Assembly: GCF_002265875.1 (NCBI RefSeq)
Contig: NZ_NPFA01000002.1
Location: forward strand, 157 to 64,156
Direction of reading: 5' to 3'
Length of the DNA stretch: 64,000 nucleotides
Source: Marinococcus halophilus
GTDB lineage: Bacteria; Bacillota; Bacilli; Bacillales; Marinococcaceae
Below the pieces are notes generated by a model. That model saw only the letters and a program-made list of their open reading frames with translations, was not told where the DNA came from and searched no databases. This document shows positions 32,931 to 41,934 of this stretch, piece by piece. The position numbers were made by a program, and so were the translations under genes. Every line of letters begins with the position of its first letter. Position 1 is the first letter of the stretch.

Positions 32931-35900
32931 ATGGAAAAGAATGATCGTCGTCTTATGACGTGGACATGGCAGGGTGCTGAACCTGATGGTTCTTATCGTC
33001 GTTCCCTTAACCAATACCATGATCGAATATATTCCATTGGTCTTCATGAGTTTGGTATAGATAGCGACGGCAAAATATATGACTATCGTAGTGAAGGTTA
33101 TTACTTTGAAGCAGACGGCGACAGTATTGTTCATACGGGTCAACGTTGCCCTTCACCAATTGAACAAGACCTAATTGACTTCCCTGATATGAATTGGTAT
33201 TTACAGTTTATTATTCCGTTCCAATGGAACACAGTGAAAACCGTACTTGCGAATAATACCACGAACAACGAAGGGAGACTTCCGCAAGATCAATTAATTC
33301 TTGAACTGAACGAAGTCGTTAACGTTTATAACGAATCCAGTGACGGCGTTCCTTTAAATATTGTAGGCGTAGAAATCGACTTTGAGGGTTCAATGACCGC
33401 AGACCCAAACGCAAGCGGATATGACCAACGTTATATTCAATTACTGGAACGTATAAAGAACGAAGTATGTATTCCGAATGAAAAGAAATTACGTATTAAC
33501 ACTTACGGAATGTGGGGCGAACAGCTTCCGTATTATTATCGTTTCCATAATTACCGCTTATTTGCGGAATCAGAAGACAAAAACGGAAATGCCACGATAG
33601 ACGAAATGCAATGTATGACGTATGACTTCCATTGGGCGGGTTCTGCCGCAGGTGCTTCAACGCCTATATGGTGGCTTACAGACGTATGTGAATGGATAGA
33701 CGAAATTGTTGGTCGTAATCCTAACGCAAAGTTACGTAAAGAAAATGTTTACGTCGGGGCGGCAGGTTACGGACACAGGTGGGGTATGCACGACGAAAGC
33801 GTTGTTCAAAGAGGTTCAACGATTACGTATCTTCAATTATTGGACTGGCAGAATGGACGTTACAAACATTATCACAGAAAGCAGGAAGACGTAGACGGTG
33901 ACGGAAACGACGAAACGGTTTTTGTTTATGAACCGCAAGATTATTTGCCGTTTGCTTCAGAAGAAGACGCCGAATCCTTAAACGAAATCATGTACCCGCA
34001 CGTTTATGATCTTTTTGAACCGAAATATGCGAAAATCTTAGAACAGAATAATGGTTCTTCTACCGCTACAAAGGACGAATATAATCGACTTGAATATATT
34101 ACAACCTTTTCGAAACAACAAATTCCTACTTGGACAAACATTCATGAAATAGCGAATACGCCTGACAACGTAACAGGAAAAGCGTTCGCTGTTAACCCGC
34201 CTGACGGAGTAAGTGAGCAATCAGCTTATTCTGAAAGACGTAAATATAACAAAAATCTTGACCCTGAAACTTTAGATTTTGGTCATTCTGTTAAGACGGT
34301 TAACGGACAAAATGAAGTATTTGTTGGATATGAATTTGTTCACCCTATATGGACACCAACCAGTGACGGTTCAGCTTGCTATCAAGAACGAGTGCCTGAA
34401 GGCGTTGTTGAGTATAAGGTAAATGTTCCCGCTTCAGGAAGTTATAAGATCGTAGCCATGACTTCTTTTTCTTGGTATGACCAAATGACCCTTGTCGGAA
34501 GTGTTAACAGTACAAGTATGGTTATAGGAGGGGAAAACACAGAAGAATGGTATCCGTTTGTTCTTAAAGGTTCGCATTGGTTCGATTGCGGATTTTTTGA
34601 GTTAAACGCAGGGGAAAATACTATTTCTGTTACTGGCAACGGAAGCACAGAGCAAACGCCTATTTTTGGCTTCATTGTTTGCGACGATTTTGACCAAAAC
34701 TTTTCAGGCGGTGAAATTGATCTTCCGACGAATCTTCAGCCGTTAAAAGCGAAATCAGAAACGGATTTTGAAGAAGATAGCGAAGGAAATGTTCAACCGC
34801 CGAAAGACGCCTATTTTCCCGATAAGTTAGCGTTAGCGGCTAAAATGCTACGCCGTGACGCCCGCCCTGTTATTTTGTGGGAGGATAACTTTCAATCTTA
34901 TTACGAAGACGAACGAAGTTATAACGACGACCCGCAACCTATGCTTCAGAATACGACGTATTACCGTTCTATTGAACGTGATTACAGAGTAGAGGGCGCA
35001 GGGAGTAATTTAGACACGGACGCAGACGGTGAACCTGTTTGTTTTTCAGACGCCCGTAATGTTGGTTTTACTACGGGAGAATGGCAGATTGCCTTAGACG
35101 AAAGCAATACGGTTGTCGTTGATTATGATTCTTCCGCTTCAGCGCAATTGGCACTTTCAAAGAAATGGACGGGGAATATTCAGGTGGAATCGAACATTAA
35201 AATTCTTCGTGGAAAAATGGCAGGTATTCGTTTCATGGCACAGGAAGAAGGTAGCGTTGCTGACGGTTATGCGCTTCGTGTGAACTTAGAAAAAGAATAT
35301 TCGTTCACTAATACCAACGGACAGACAATCACAGGCACAGGCGTTACAGAACTTGTACTTGAAGATATGGAGTACAACGAAGAAACGGGCGAATGGGATT
35401 ATACCGAAACGATTGTTGCACGTCAGCCAGTCGGAAATATCAATTTAGGAGATACCGTTTCGTTTATGGCACGTTGGATTGAAGACGAATGTCAGCTTTC
35501 CGTGAACGGTCTTGACGTATTCATTGAAGATAACGAAACGATTGAGGGCGAAAATCAAACGAAGGTTTTCGTTAATAATGGCGACGTTGATCCGACAAAC
35601 GGAAAAGTTACACTTCAACGTCAATCAGGTTCTTGCGGAATATACGCTTGGGATAGCCATATTCAATCAACGTTATTCGCTGTTTCGTCGCTTGATCGTT
35701 GGGAAACGATGGAAAAGTTTGAAGTAGACATTGACGGCGAAACACGTGAATACGGGCGGATTGCACGAAGCGGCTACGATTTCGACCATTACGGTTATTT
35801 GATTTATACGGGAATGGACGAAACAGAAACACGTGACCAAGCACCTTCAGACGGAGGTACAGCGAATACAGGCGATGATATGGGAAGTCAACTATCCTAT

Positions 35901-36200
35901 GAGCCTGACGAAGTTTCGCTTGATTATGAAATTACGGTTGACGAATGGGAATCGTGGCAGGGAAGTAAAAATGTCAGGGTTCGCCTAAAAGACGCAGGGG
36001 TTTGGTTCGGTCAGGCGTTAATAGGTGATCGAAACGGAATGTCCGTCCTATGGGTTGGTGACGCTGAATCTTTCCTTCGTACTATGAATATAGCGGTTAA
36101 TGATTACGGATTAAAAGGCGTCGGACTTTGGACGATGGGTTACGAAGACCCCCGCATGTTCGAAATGATTCCTAAAGTACAACCGAAATATCGCAGTTAA
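32931..36200 (+). CDS. Large tail protein with split glycoside hydrolase 18-like domain
   Basis: 1089 residues; ATG behind AAAGGGGG. Residues about 10-290 follow a GH18 barrel of the spore-cortex YaaH/SleL type: catalytic VGVEIDFEG (Glu152), then MTYDFHWAGSAAGASTP and VYVGAAGYGHRWG. The last barrel strand, DYGLKGVGLWTMGYEDP, appears only near residue 1070, so about 700 residues are inserted into the barrel. The insert contains beta-sandwich modules that resemble carbohydrate-binding domains. Likely role: hydrolysis of a glucosamine-containing wall or surface glycan at infection. Activity is inferred from motifs only. Confidence 0.82.
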   Translation: MEKNDRRLMTWTWQGAEPDGSYRRSLNQYHDRIYSIGLHEFGIDSDGKIYDYRSEGYYFEADGDSIVHTGQRCPSPIEQDLIDFPDMNWYLQFIIPFQWNTVKTVLANNTTNNEGRLPQDQLILELNEVVNVYNESSDGVPLNIVGVEIDFEGSMTADPNASGYDQRYIQLLERIKNEVCIPNEKKLRINTYGMWGEQLPYYYRFHNYRLFAESEDKNGNATIDEMQCMTYDFHWAGSAAGASTPIWWLTDVCEWIDEIVGRNPNAKLRKENVYVGAAGYGHRWGMHDESVVQRGSTITYLQLLDWQNGRYKHYHRKQEDVDGDGNDETVFVYEPQDYLPFASEEDAESLNEIMYPHVYDLFEPKYAKILEQNNGSSTATKDEYNRLEYITTFSKQQIPTWTNIHEIANTPDNVTGKAFAVNPPDGVSEQSAYSERRKYNKNLDPETLDFGHSVKTVNGQNEVFVGYEFVHPIWTPTSDGSACYQERVPEGVVEYKVNVPASGSYKIVAMTSFSWYDQMTLVGSVNSTSMVIGGENTEEWYPFVLKGSHWFDCGFFELNAGENTISVTGNGSTEQTPIFGFIVCDDFDQNFSGGEIDLPTNLQPLKAKSETDFEEDSEGNVQPPKDAYFPDKLALAAKMLRRDARPVILWEDNFQSYYEDERSYNDDPQPMLQNTTYYRSIERDYRVEGAGSNLDTDADGEPVCFSDARNVGFTTGEWQIALDESNTVVVDYDSSASAQLALSKKWTGNIQVESNIKILRGKMAGIRFMAQEEGSVADGYALRVNLEKEYSFTNTNGQTITGTGVTELVLEDMEYNEETGEWDYTETIVARQPVGNINLGDTVSFMARWIEDECQLSVNGLDVFIEDNETIEGENQTKVFVNNGDVDPTNGKVTLQRQSGSCGIYAWDSHIQSTLFAVSSLDRWETMEKFEVDIDGETREYGRIARSGYDFDHYGYLIYTGMDETETRDQAPSDGGTANTGDDMGSQLSYEPDEVSLDYEITVDEWESWQGSKNVRVRLKDAGVWFGQALIGDRNGMSVLWVGDAESFLRTMNIAVNDYGLKGVGLWTMGYEDPRMFEMIPKVQPKYRS

Positions 36201-36217
36201 GGAGGGGGTTATAATGA

Positions 36218-36586
36218 ATGAGTGAAATTGTTTTCGCTGAAGCGGCGAAACAAGGTCTTTGGGCTTTGTTATACGTCGCTTTATTTTATTACACACTAAA
36301 GGAAAACAGGCGTCAGCAGGAAATAGCGAAAGAGCGTGAAAACAAGTTACGGGAAGAATACCAAGAACTTCGAAAGGAGAGTTTGGAACGTGAAACGAAG
36401 CTGACGGAATTTATAACAAACATTTCCAACCAATTCGAACGTTTGGCTACGGGGGTAGAACGATTAGCTGAAGACGTTGACGATATTAAAGACGAATTGC
36501 ACTTAAAGACGGAAGTGAAACGGCGAAAACGTGAATGGAGACAAGAAAAAGAAGAAAAAGAAACCGAAAGGAGGTATGAAAAATGA
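36218..36586 (+). CDS. bhlA: BhlA/UviB-like holin
   Basis: 122 residues; ATG behind TAAGGAGGGGG. One N-terminal transmembrane helix (GLWALLYVALFYYTLKENRR) followed by a long charged coiled coil, the layout of BhlA/UviB holins. It would make the membrane lesions for endolysin release. The next gene overlaps it by 4 bases. Confidence 0.88.
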   Translation: MSEIVFAEAAKQGLWALLYVALFYYTLKENRRQQEIAKERENKLREEYQELRKESLERETKLTEFITNISNQFERLATGVERLAEDVDDIKDELHLKTEVKRRKREWRQEKEEKETERRYEK

Positions 36587-36849
36587 TGATCGAAATGGGA
36601 ATTATTATCGCAGTTATTACGGCATTGGGTGAGGGCATTAAGAAAGCGGGCGTACCAAAGAAATTCATGCCAGTCGTTTCTATCGTACTAGGCGTTACAG
36701 GGGGCTTGTTTTTCGTAGACGGTGACGTTGCTAATCAGGTCTTCTACGGCGTCGCTATGGGATTAGGCGCAAGCGGGTTGTTTGATATTTCGAAGGTTAA
36801 AAACACCTTTGGAAATAGTAAAAAAGTTAAATCCGTATCAGGAAAATAA
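36583..36849 (+). CDS. Second holin-like membrane protein
   Basis: 88 residues; ATG behind AAAGGAGG, overlapping the BhlA stop. Two hydrophobic segments (MGIIIAVITALGEGI and PVVSIVLGVTGGLFF) plus a glycine-rich third and a basic C-terminus. It is a typical partner of BhlA in Bacillus phages. No endolysin gene follows; the amidase lies 10.5 kb downstream. Confidence 0.8.
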   Translation: MMIEMGIIIAVITALGEGIKKAGVPKKFMPVVSIVLGVTGGLFFVDGDVANQVFYGVAMGLGASGLFDISKVKNTFGNSKKVKSVSGK

Positions 36850-36860
36850 GGATTAAAATT

Positions 36861-36895
36861 CCCGTTGGGCTTTTGCCTGACGGGTCATATTTTTA
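36861..36895 (+). terminator. End of the late (structural/lysis) operon
   Basis: CCCGT-GGC-TTTT-GCC-ACGGG followed by TCATATTTTT. Confidence 0.75.
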
Positions 36896-36923
36896 CATAT
36901 TTGAATTTAAGTAATTAAAACAA

Positions 36924-36957
36924 GTTTACTTGTAAATAAATTTACGTTTTGGTATAT
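36924..36957 (+). promoter_or_regulatory. Promoter/operator of the RHH gene
   Basis: GTTTACTTGTAAAT (36924-36937) is an operator-like palindrome; TTGTAA (36931-36936), 17 bases, and TATATT form a weaker sigma-A promoter. Confidence 0.55.
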
Positions 36958-36999
36958 TCGAGTTTGAATTAACAATCTGTTAAAAGGAGATATAATTAC

Positions 37000-37185
37000 A
37001 TGGCTAAAAAACCGTTTTCCGTTAGAGTGGAAGCTGACGTAGTTAAGAGATTTAAAGCAATAGCAACAGTAAAGAATATAGACAGCGCACAAATGTTATC
37101 TGAAATGTTGGTTAGAGAAGAAACAGAATTAAGTGAAGAAGAACATCAAGCCTATTTACAATTAATGAGTATATGGAAAGATTGA
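37000..37185 (+). CDS. Ribbon-helix-helix (Arc/CopG-like) DNA-binding protein
   Basis: 61 residues; ATG behind AAAAGGAGA. The strand KKPFSVRVEADVVKRFKAIA and the helix pair that follows (SAQMLSEMLVREE) fit RHH regulators. It is a candidate for the protein that binds the dispersed GTAAACATGTTTAC palindromes, because RHH dimers bind short symmetric sites and an imperfect copy lies in its own promoter. That link is inference. Confidence 0.75.
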   Translation: MAKKPFSVRVEADVVKRFKAIATVKNIDSAQMLSEMLVREETELSEEEHQAYLQLMSIWKD

Positions 37186-37368
37186 TAATTATTTTATTCA
37201 AAAATTATATAAGTACCATCTATATTAGATCATTAAATAATTCAAAGATAAGTCTATATTGATAAGATTGAGAGTGTCATAAATGAGAATGTTAACAATA
37301 ACAAAAACAATAATGATTATGTAAAAGCAAAAACTAATTATAAAACTTATATACTTATATTCGATTTT

Positions 37369-37406
37369 AAAGGCGTCTTCCTTAACGGGAAGGCGTCTTT
37401 TTTTTG
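37369..37406 (+). terminator. Terminator before the replication module
   Basis: GGCGTCTTCC-TTAACG-GGAAGGCG followed by TCTTTTTTTT. Confidence 0.85.
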
Positions 37407-37474
37407 TCTATACGAGAATACTAACAAACACTTGTTCGCATTTCAAACTTTTTTAAAAGAATTTTATCGAACAT

Positions 37475-37511
37475 GTCACATTCAGGGGGTTGTGAAAAAC
37501 ACGTTACTTTG
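37475..37511 (+). promoter_or_regulatory. GTCACA-type element (copy L), initiator gene
   Basis: GTCACA 37475-37480, 15 bases, then AAAACACGTTACTTTGTAAG. A diverged member of the family. Confidence 0.5.
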
Positions 37512-37616
37512 TAAGCCAAAAAATACGATCAATGCGTTTTTCGCTATTACAAATAAGAGTGTCGTCATTTCAATGCTTATGTGACGCATGATCGGCAAAT
37601 TCAGGGAGGAATTTTC

Positions 37617-38417
37617 GTGTTTTACAAAGTGGACATTGAATCAATCAAAAACGGATTAATTAAAGAGGTAGGTGGCGTTAAACATTTCGCTGTTCTTTCA
37701 ATAATCGCTTCTTATGCGAACGACAAAGGTGAAGCGTTCCCTAGTCAGGACACAATTGGCGAACTTATTGGATTTACACGAAAAACCGTGAACGGCGTCA
37801 TTAAAGACTTACGGTCAACAGACGTTGAAGGCGAACCTGTTCTTCAAATTCTTCAGGAGAAAACGGCTAAAGGACGACGTAACAAATACGTTCTTTCGCA
37901 GAAACTAGGTCTTCATTTTGGGAAAACGGGTGTAACGCAAACAGAAGGGGTTGTAACGGAACAAGGAAGTGGGGTTGTAACGGAGAGGTTACAAGAACTA
38001 GAAAGAACTACTGAACAAGAACCAAGTAACAAGAGCCAAGAACAAGAAAGTATTGTCTTCGACAATGCGAAAGACGTTGTTAATTACTTCCGTAACAAAT
38101 ACTTCGACAAGTACGAAGAAACGTATCAACCGAATTGGGGTCGTGACGCCGCCATGATTAAAAATAAATTGTTAAAGACGTACACGGACGAAGAAATAAA
38201 AACGATCTTGGACACAGTGTTTTCTGAATATGACCAACGTTGGGCGAACGACAAGTTTCCACGTCCTACGATTGGACAACTTTGTTCATGGCTTGGAAAT
38301 AAAGCGTTAGGCGTAGCGGATTCATTACAGAAGCAGGAAGAAAACGTTGAAGCGGAATCCGAAAAATATAATTACGATGAATCACATTATGACGCTTTAC
38401 TTGAAAGTTTAGATTAA
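37617..38417 (+). CDS. Replication initiator with winged-helix N-terminus
   Basis: 266 residues from GTG 37617 behind CAGGGAGGA. Residues about 18-65 form an HTH_36-type winged helix (FPSQDTIGELIGFTRKTVN), as in many phage replication initiators; the linker (about 100-145) is poor in hydrophobic residues, and a helical DnaD/primosome-like region follows (TYTDEEIKTILDTVFSEY). The linker DNA carries iteron-like repeats, so the origin is probably inside the gene, as in lambda O. Helicase loader and helicase genes follow. Confidence 0.82.
   Translation: MFYKVDIESIKNGLIKEVGGVKHFAVLSIIASYANDKGEAFPSQDTIGELIGFTRKTVNGVIKDLRSTDVEGEPVLQILQEKTAKGRRNKYVLSQKLGLHFGKTGVTQTEGVVTEQGSGVVTERLQELERTTEQEPSNKSQEQESIVFDNAKDVVNYFRNKYFDKYEETYQPNWGRDAAMIKNKLLKTYTDEEIKTILDTVFSEYDQRWANDKFPRPTIGQLCSWLGNKALGVADSLQKQEENVEAESEKYNYDESHYDALLESLD
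37928..37992 (+). repeat. Iteron-like repeats in the initiator gene (candidate origin)
   Basis: GGGTGTAACGCA (37928), GGGGTTGTAACGGA (37947) and GGGGTTGTAACGGA (37971), then GGTTAC. They are spaced 19-24 bases apart, roughly two helical turns. Confidence 0.6.
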
Positions 38418-38433
38418 AAATTTATTGTTACGT

Positions 38434-38475
38434 GTCACAAAAACGGCTTCCTGAAACACAGGCTAAATTGTATAG
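38434..38475 (+). promoter_or_regulatory. GTCACA-type element (copy J), helicase loader operon
   Basis: GTCACA 38434-38439, 15 bases, then AACACAGGCTAAATTGTATA. Located between the initiator stop and the next start codons. Confidence 0.55.
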
Positions 38476-38504
38476 CCATTTTACCCAACGGAAGGTGATT
38501 ATTC

Positions 38505-38558
38505 ATGTGTAAAGCAAAAGAAATTAAACGTAAGCGAAACTTTAAAAACACAGTTTAA
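38505..38558 (+). CDS. Possible 17-aa basic peptide
   Basis: ATG at 38505 behind GGAAGGTGA; MCKAKEIKRKRNFKNTV then TAA. Very short; may be a leader peptide or chance. Confidence 0.3.
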   Translation: MCKAKEIKRKRNFKNTV

Positions 38559-38578
38559 ACGAAAGGGGGATTCACGAA

Positions 38579-39346
38579 ATGACGCTTGAAGATAAATGTT
38601 TGTTAGCACCTTATTGTTCGAAAGCGGGAAATCCTACGTTTTGTAATCACGGTTGTTTCCCGTTCACCCGTATGCATGGAGTTAATGAAAACGGCGGATT
38701 GTTAGCAGTTGCGAACATTCCCGCTAAATATAAAAATACGACGCTTCAGACGTTGCCGTTCGAAGAAGATAATCCGAAAGCGTATCAGTACATTCAGAAA
38801 TACGCCGCAAAAATCGAACAACGAATTGACGATGGTTTTGGGCTTTACTTGTTTGGCGTTCCTTCGAAAGAGAATCCGAAAGGAACAGGAACAGGAAAAA
38901 CGACGGCGGCGGTTGCTATCACGATAGAGTATTTACGTCAGCGGGCGATTTCAGAAGCAAAACAGGAACGTTCGATTGATAAAGAACCCGCCTTCTTTAT
39001 GAAAATGGCAAAGTTTCAGAATGTCTATAATTCGCAATATCGAGGTTCAGCGGAAAATAAAGAACTGAATGGCGATAAATACGACAGCTTGAAACAGAAA
39101 ATGATGAACGTTGATCTTCTTGTACTGGACGACATTGGTCTTCGTGGAATGACGGAAGCGTTTATTAACGAAGTTTACGAAATTATAGATGAACGAGATA
39201 CAAACGAACGGGCGACAATATTCACTTCTAACGTTCCAAGAGACACGATTCACACAATGCTAGGCGAACAGGTTGCTTCCCGTATCGAAGGAATGACGCA
39301 AGCACTACCGTTTAAAGGCAAAGATCACCGTAAAAAGTCGTTGTGA
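38579..39346 (+). CDS. DnaC-like helicase loader (AAA+ ATPase)
   Basis: 255 residues; ATG behind CGAAAGGGGG. N-terminal cysteines (C7, C13, C22, C26) may bind zinc. The AAA+ core shows Walker A at 102-109 (GTGTGKTT), Walker B LLVLDDIG, sensor IFTSN and the arginine segment SRIEGM. It would load the helicase encoded next onto the origin opened by the initiator. Confidence 0.92.
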   Translation: MTLEDKCLLAPYCSKAGNPTFCNHGCFPFTRMHGVNENGGLLAVANIPAKYKNTTLQTLPFEEDNPKAYQYIQKYAAKIEQRIDDGFGLYLFGVPSKENPKGTGTGKTTAAVAITIEYLRQRAISEAKQERSIDKEPAFFMKMAKFQNVYNSQYRGSAENKELNGDKYDSLKQKMMNVDLLVLDDIGLRGMTEAFINEVYEIIDERDTNERATIFTSNVPRDTIHTMLGEQVASRIEGMTQALPFKGKDHRKKSL

Positions 39347-39368
39347 TTTAAGAAGGGGGTTTTCTTCA

Positions 39369-40634
39369 ATGGTTGAAGAACAAATTATATCGAAAATACT
39401 GGATAACAACGATGTTCATTCCGTATTGAAGTACAACGTTAATAAAGAGGATTTTCAACGTCATGGTGAAGTATTCGACTATATAGTTGATTACCGTAAG
39501 AAGTACGGGGCTTGTCCTGACGTTGAAACAGTCGTTTCGGAATTTCAGAATTTCGACTATCAAGAAGCCGTTCATGAACCGTTTAAAGGACTGGCTTCAC
39601 GGATTAAAAAACAGTCAGCTAAACGTCAATCATTCGAAATGCTTCAGATGGAAGCGAAACAAAAGTATAAGAGTTTAGAAGGCGACGAATTTATTACGTG
39701 GCTTGGTGAGCGAACGAAGCAGATCGAACGGGAAACATCAACGGACTTTTCAGCAGGAACGAATTTCGCTGTTAACGGAAAGGAAAGAAAACAAAGATAC
39801 GAAGAAGCGAAAGAAACACGCACTCAACGTTACATTCCGTTTCCTTACAACGCCCTGAACGACAAAATGGCAGGAATGGAATTAGGCGACTATATTCTTC
39901 TTATGGCTTATACGAATAGAGGGAAAAGTTGGATTGCTACGGACTTAGGTCGTCAATCATGGCGTTCAGGTTTTGGCGTTCTGCATTATTCACCTGAATT
40001 GTCGAAAGCACAGCAGGAAAGCCGTATTGATACGATAGACGGCAAATTTAACAATTCCGACTTACGCCGTGGACAACTGGAAAACGAACAAGATTATTAC
40101 GACTACTTGGAACAGTTTGATCTTTCAGAAGAAGAACAAACGCCTTATATCGTTAAGACAATGGAAGACCTACCGAAAGGCTTAACTATTGACGCAATAG
40201 AAGCTGACCTTGAAATGAATCCAAACGTATCAATGGTAATCATCGACGGCTTTAATTTAATGGCACACAGCGGCGGAGGGAAGTCCAACCGTGACGCCAT
40301 GAGTAACACTTCGAGACAACTTCGACAACTTTTCGGTAAATACGGGGTCGTTGGTCTTGTCGTTCACCAAACACCTACTTCAGCGGAAAAGGAAAACAAA
40401 GAAGACGACGACGAAGGGGAACGGGTTGTAAGACCGCCTTCCGTCGATCAGTATTCCGAAACAATAGCAGTCGTTCAGGACGCCGCAACCGTTCTTACAT
40501 TCGATCAGCATGACGGAATTGGAAAATTGCTAGTTGCTAAATGTCGTGAACCTGCCGTTGGGGAAGTCGTGGACTTACATTGTGATTTCAATAGGGGAAT
40601 TATCGGAGAACCCGACTTGACCGCACGTTTCTAA
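39369..40634 (+). CDS. DnaB-like replicative helicase
   Basis: 421 residues; ATG behind AAGAAGGGGG. N-terminal helical domain to about 120, RecA-like core from about 155. The P-loop is unusual: residues 180-188 read AYTNRGKSW instead of GxxGxGKT, but keep Gly-Lys-Ser. Walker B is VSMVIIDGF, followed by the QLFGKYGVVGLVVHQ segment. Works with the loader and primase at the phage fork. Confidence 0.9.
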   Translation: MVEEQIISKILDNNDVHSVLKYNVNKEDFQRHGEVFDYIVDYRKKYGACPDVETVVSEFQNFDYQEAVHEPFKGLASRIKKQSAKRQSFEMLQMEAKQKYKSLEGDEFITWLGERTKQIERETSTDFSAGTNFAVNGKERKQRYEEAKETRTQRYIPFPYNALNDKMAGMELGDYILLMAYTNRGKSWIATDLGRQSWRSGFGVLHYSPELSKAQQESRIDTIDGKFNNSDLRRGQLENEQDYYDYLEQFDLSEEEQTPYIVKTMEDLPKGLTIDAIEADLEMNPNVSMVIIDGFNLMAHSGGGKSNRDAMSNTSRQLRQLFGKYGVVGLVVHQTPTSAEKENKEDDDEGERVVRPPSVDQYSETIAVVQDAATVLTFDQHDGIGKLLVAKCREPAVGEVVDLHCDFNRGIIGEPDLTARF

Positions 40635-40663
40635 TGCGGTCTTGATTTTTAGGAGGGAATAAC

Positions 40664-41611
40664 GTGGTCATTATAAAAGACAAGGAACTTCCTGTTAACG
40701 TATCAGCCGAAATTGAAGATTACGAATGGGAACGTCCTAACTGGAAAGAAAATCGCTTAATCGCCTGTTCCCCGTTTCGTGACGAAAAGCACCCGTCCTT
40801 TGCGGTTAACTTGGAAAATGGAACGTTCATAGATAGTGGGAACGATGATAGCGAATGGCAGAAAGGAAACTTCGTCAAGTTGCTTTCCTTTATCCGTAAT
40901 GAAACGTATGAAGAAACGGAAGAATATCTTCTTGCTATGTATTCGCCTGATTACGGCGAAGTGGAAAATTTCAAACTGGATTTCGACGACTGGCATACGG
41001 AAGAAGAAAATAACCATGTATTCGATAAAGACGATCTGAAGCCGTATCTTTACAAGCACCCGTACTTAGAACGGAGAGGGATTCCGTTTAACGTACAGCG
41101 GGCGTTTGACGTGGGCTATGACCCTAATACGAAATCAATCGTTCTTGTATGGCACGATTTGAATGGAAATATCGTTTCATGGAAGCACAGACACGTTCAT
41201 AATAAACAGTTTTGGTACGTGAAGGGCGGTCAACCTATCCGTAACCATTTATATGGAATACATTGGGTTGTACGTAGGAAAAAAGACACCGTTTGGATAG
41301 TTGAAAGTGAAATTGACGCTTTAACGTTATGGTCGAACGGTATAGCGGCGGTAGCAATCGGAACGTCTTTCATGACTACGGCGAAGCGGAATTTACTTTT
41401 AAAGGCTGATATAAAGAAATTGGTAATTGCTACGGATAATGATAAGCAAGGCAGGAAAGCAAGACATTCGATAGTAGATCAGCTTGCAGGGCTTATTGAA
41501 CTCGAAGAAGTTGATTGGACGGGCGTTCCCGACGGAATAACCGACATTAACGAAGCACGAAACGAAATTAATAATATGGAAACACATGGAATTAACGTCT
41601 TTGATTGGTAA
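40664..41611 (+). CDS. DnaG-type primase (Toprim)
   Basis: 315 residues from GTG 40664 behind TTAGGAGGG. A short N-terminal region resembling a primase zinc domain (LIACSPFRDEKHPSFAVN) with most zinc cysteines lost, and a Toprim core: Glu214 (WIVESEIDAL) and Asp258/Asp260 (VIATDNDKQG). The zinc-site loss is also seen in other phage primases. The terminator hairpin overlaps its 3' end. Confidence 0.9.
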   Translation: MVIIKDKELPVNVSAEIEDYEWERPNWKENRLIACSPFRDEKHPSFAVNLENGTFIDSGNDDSEWQKGNFVKLLSFIRNETYEETEEYLLAMYSPDYGEVENFKLDFDDWHTEEENNHVFDKDDLKPYLYKHPYLERRGIPFNVQRAFDVGYDPNTKSIVLVWHDLNGNIVSWKHRHVHNKQFWYVKGGQPIRNHLYGIHWVVRRKKDTVWIVESEIDALTLWSNGIAAVAIGTSFMTTAKRNLLLKADIKKLVIATDNDKQGRKARHSIVDQLAGLIELEEVDWTGVPDGITDINEARNEINNMETHGINVFDW

Positions 41612-41629
41612 TAATCAAGGACGTTTTTC
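41594..41629 (+). terminator. Terminator overlapping the primase stop
   Basis: AACGTC-TTGATT / AATCAA-GACGTT around the stop codon, followed by TTTTC. Confidence 0.75.
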
Positions 41630-41699
41630 TATTTGAAGCACGTCCAAACTATATTTTACGGGAAAAGTGGTCACTTCGTTTCATTTATCCGTAAATTTG

Positions 41700-41728
41700 T
41701 TTACATGTTTATGTATTCGTCATATAAT
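41700..41728 (+). promoter_or_regulatory. Sigma-A promoter with operator, sigma-factor region
   Basis: TTTACA (41700-41705), 17 bases, TATAAT (41723-41728); GTTTACATGTTTAT (41699-41712) covers the -35 box and spacer. Confidence 0.7.
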
Positions 41729-41850
41729 ACACAAATATTGCGATTTTAAAAATTTCATAAAGACGTAGCGTCCGACCTAATTTGTCGGGGGCTTAGTTCG
41801 TCATGCCCTTTGTGTAAACAAGTAAACATTTATGAATTTATAAATGTGTG
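41729..41850 (+). ncRNA. Untranslated leader or small RNA candidate
   Basis: Starts just after the promoter above. It contains CCGAC-CTAATTT-GTCGG (41772-41788) nested between GACG and CGTC, then an operator-like 16-mer GTAAACAAGTAAACAT (41814-41829) identical to that at the integrase. No ORF. It may be a structured 5' leader of the sigma gene or a separate RNA. Confidence 0.35.
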
Positions 41851-41889
41851 TCACAAAACATGTTTACGTTCCAACACTCTTTTTTGAAA
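41850..41889 (+). promoter_or_regulatory. GTCACA-type element (copy A), sigma-factor gene
   Basis: GTCACA 41850-41855, 15 bases, CCAACACTCTTTTTTGAAA. One of the best copies; implies that the sigma factor could activate its own gene. Confidence 0.7.
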
Positions 41890-41934
41890 CAAATAAAAGC
41901 CGCAATAAACAAATTTTCGGAAGGAATGATTTTA

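Larger units (their letters stand above)
37186..37616. other. Intergenic region between RHH gene and replication module
   Basis: AT-rich first half with no ORF that has a ribosome binding site. It ends in a terminator at 37369-37406, followed by a GTCACA-type element at 37475 and a leader of about 120 bases to the initiator gene. The AT-rich part could be a duplex-unwinding region. Confidence 0.5.

Noticed and set aside
41786-41830. Possible tRNA (GGGGGCTTAGTTCGTC resembles an acceptor stem and D arm)
   Set aside because: No anticodon stem or T arm follows, no CCA-end pairing, and operator sequence occupies the 3' half.
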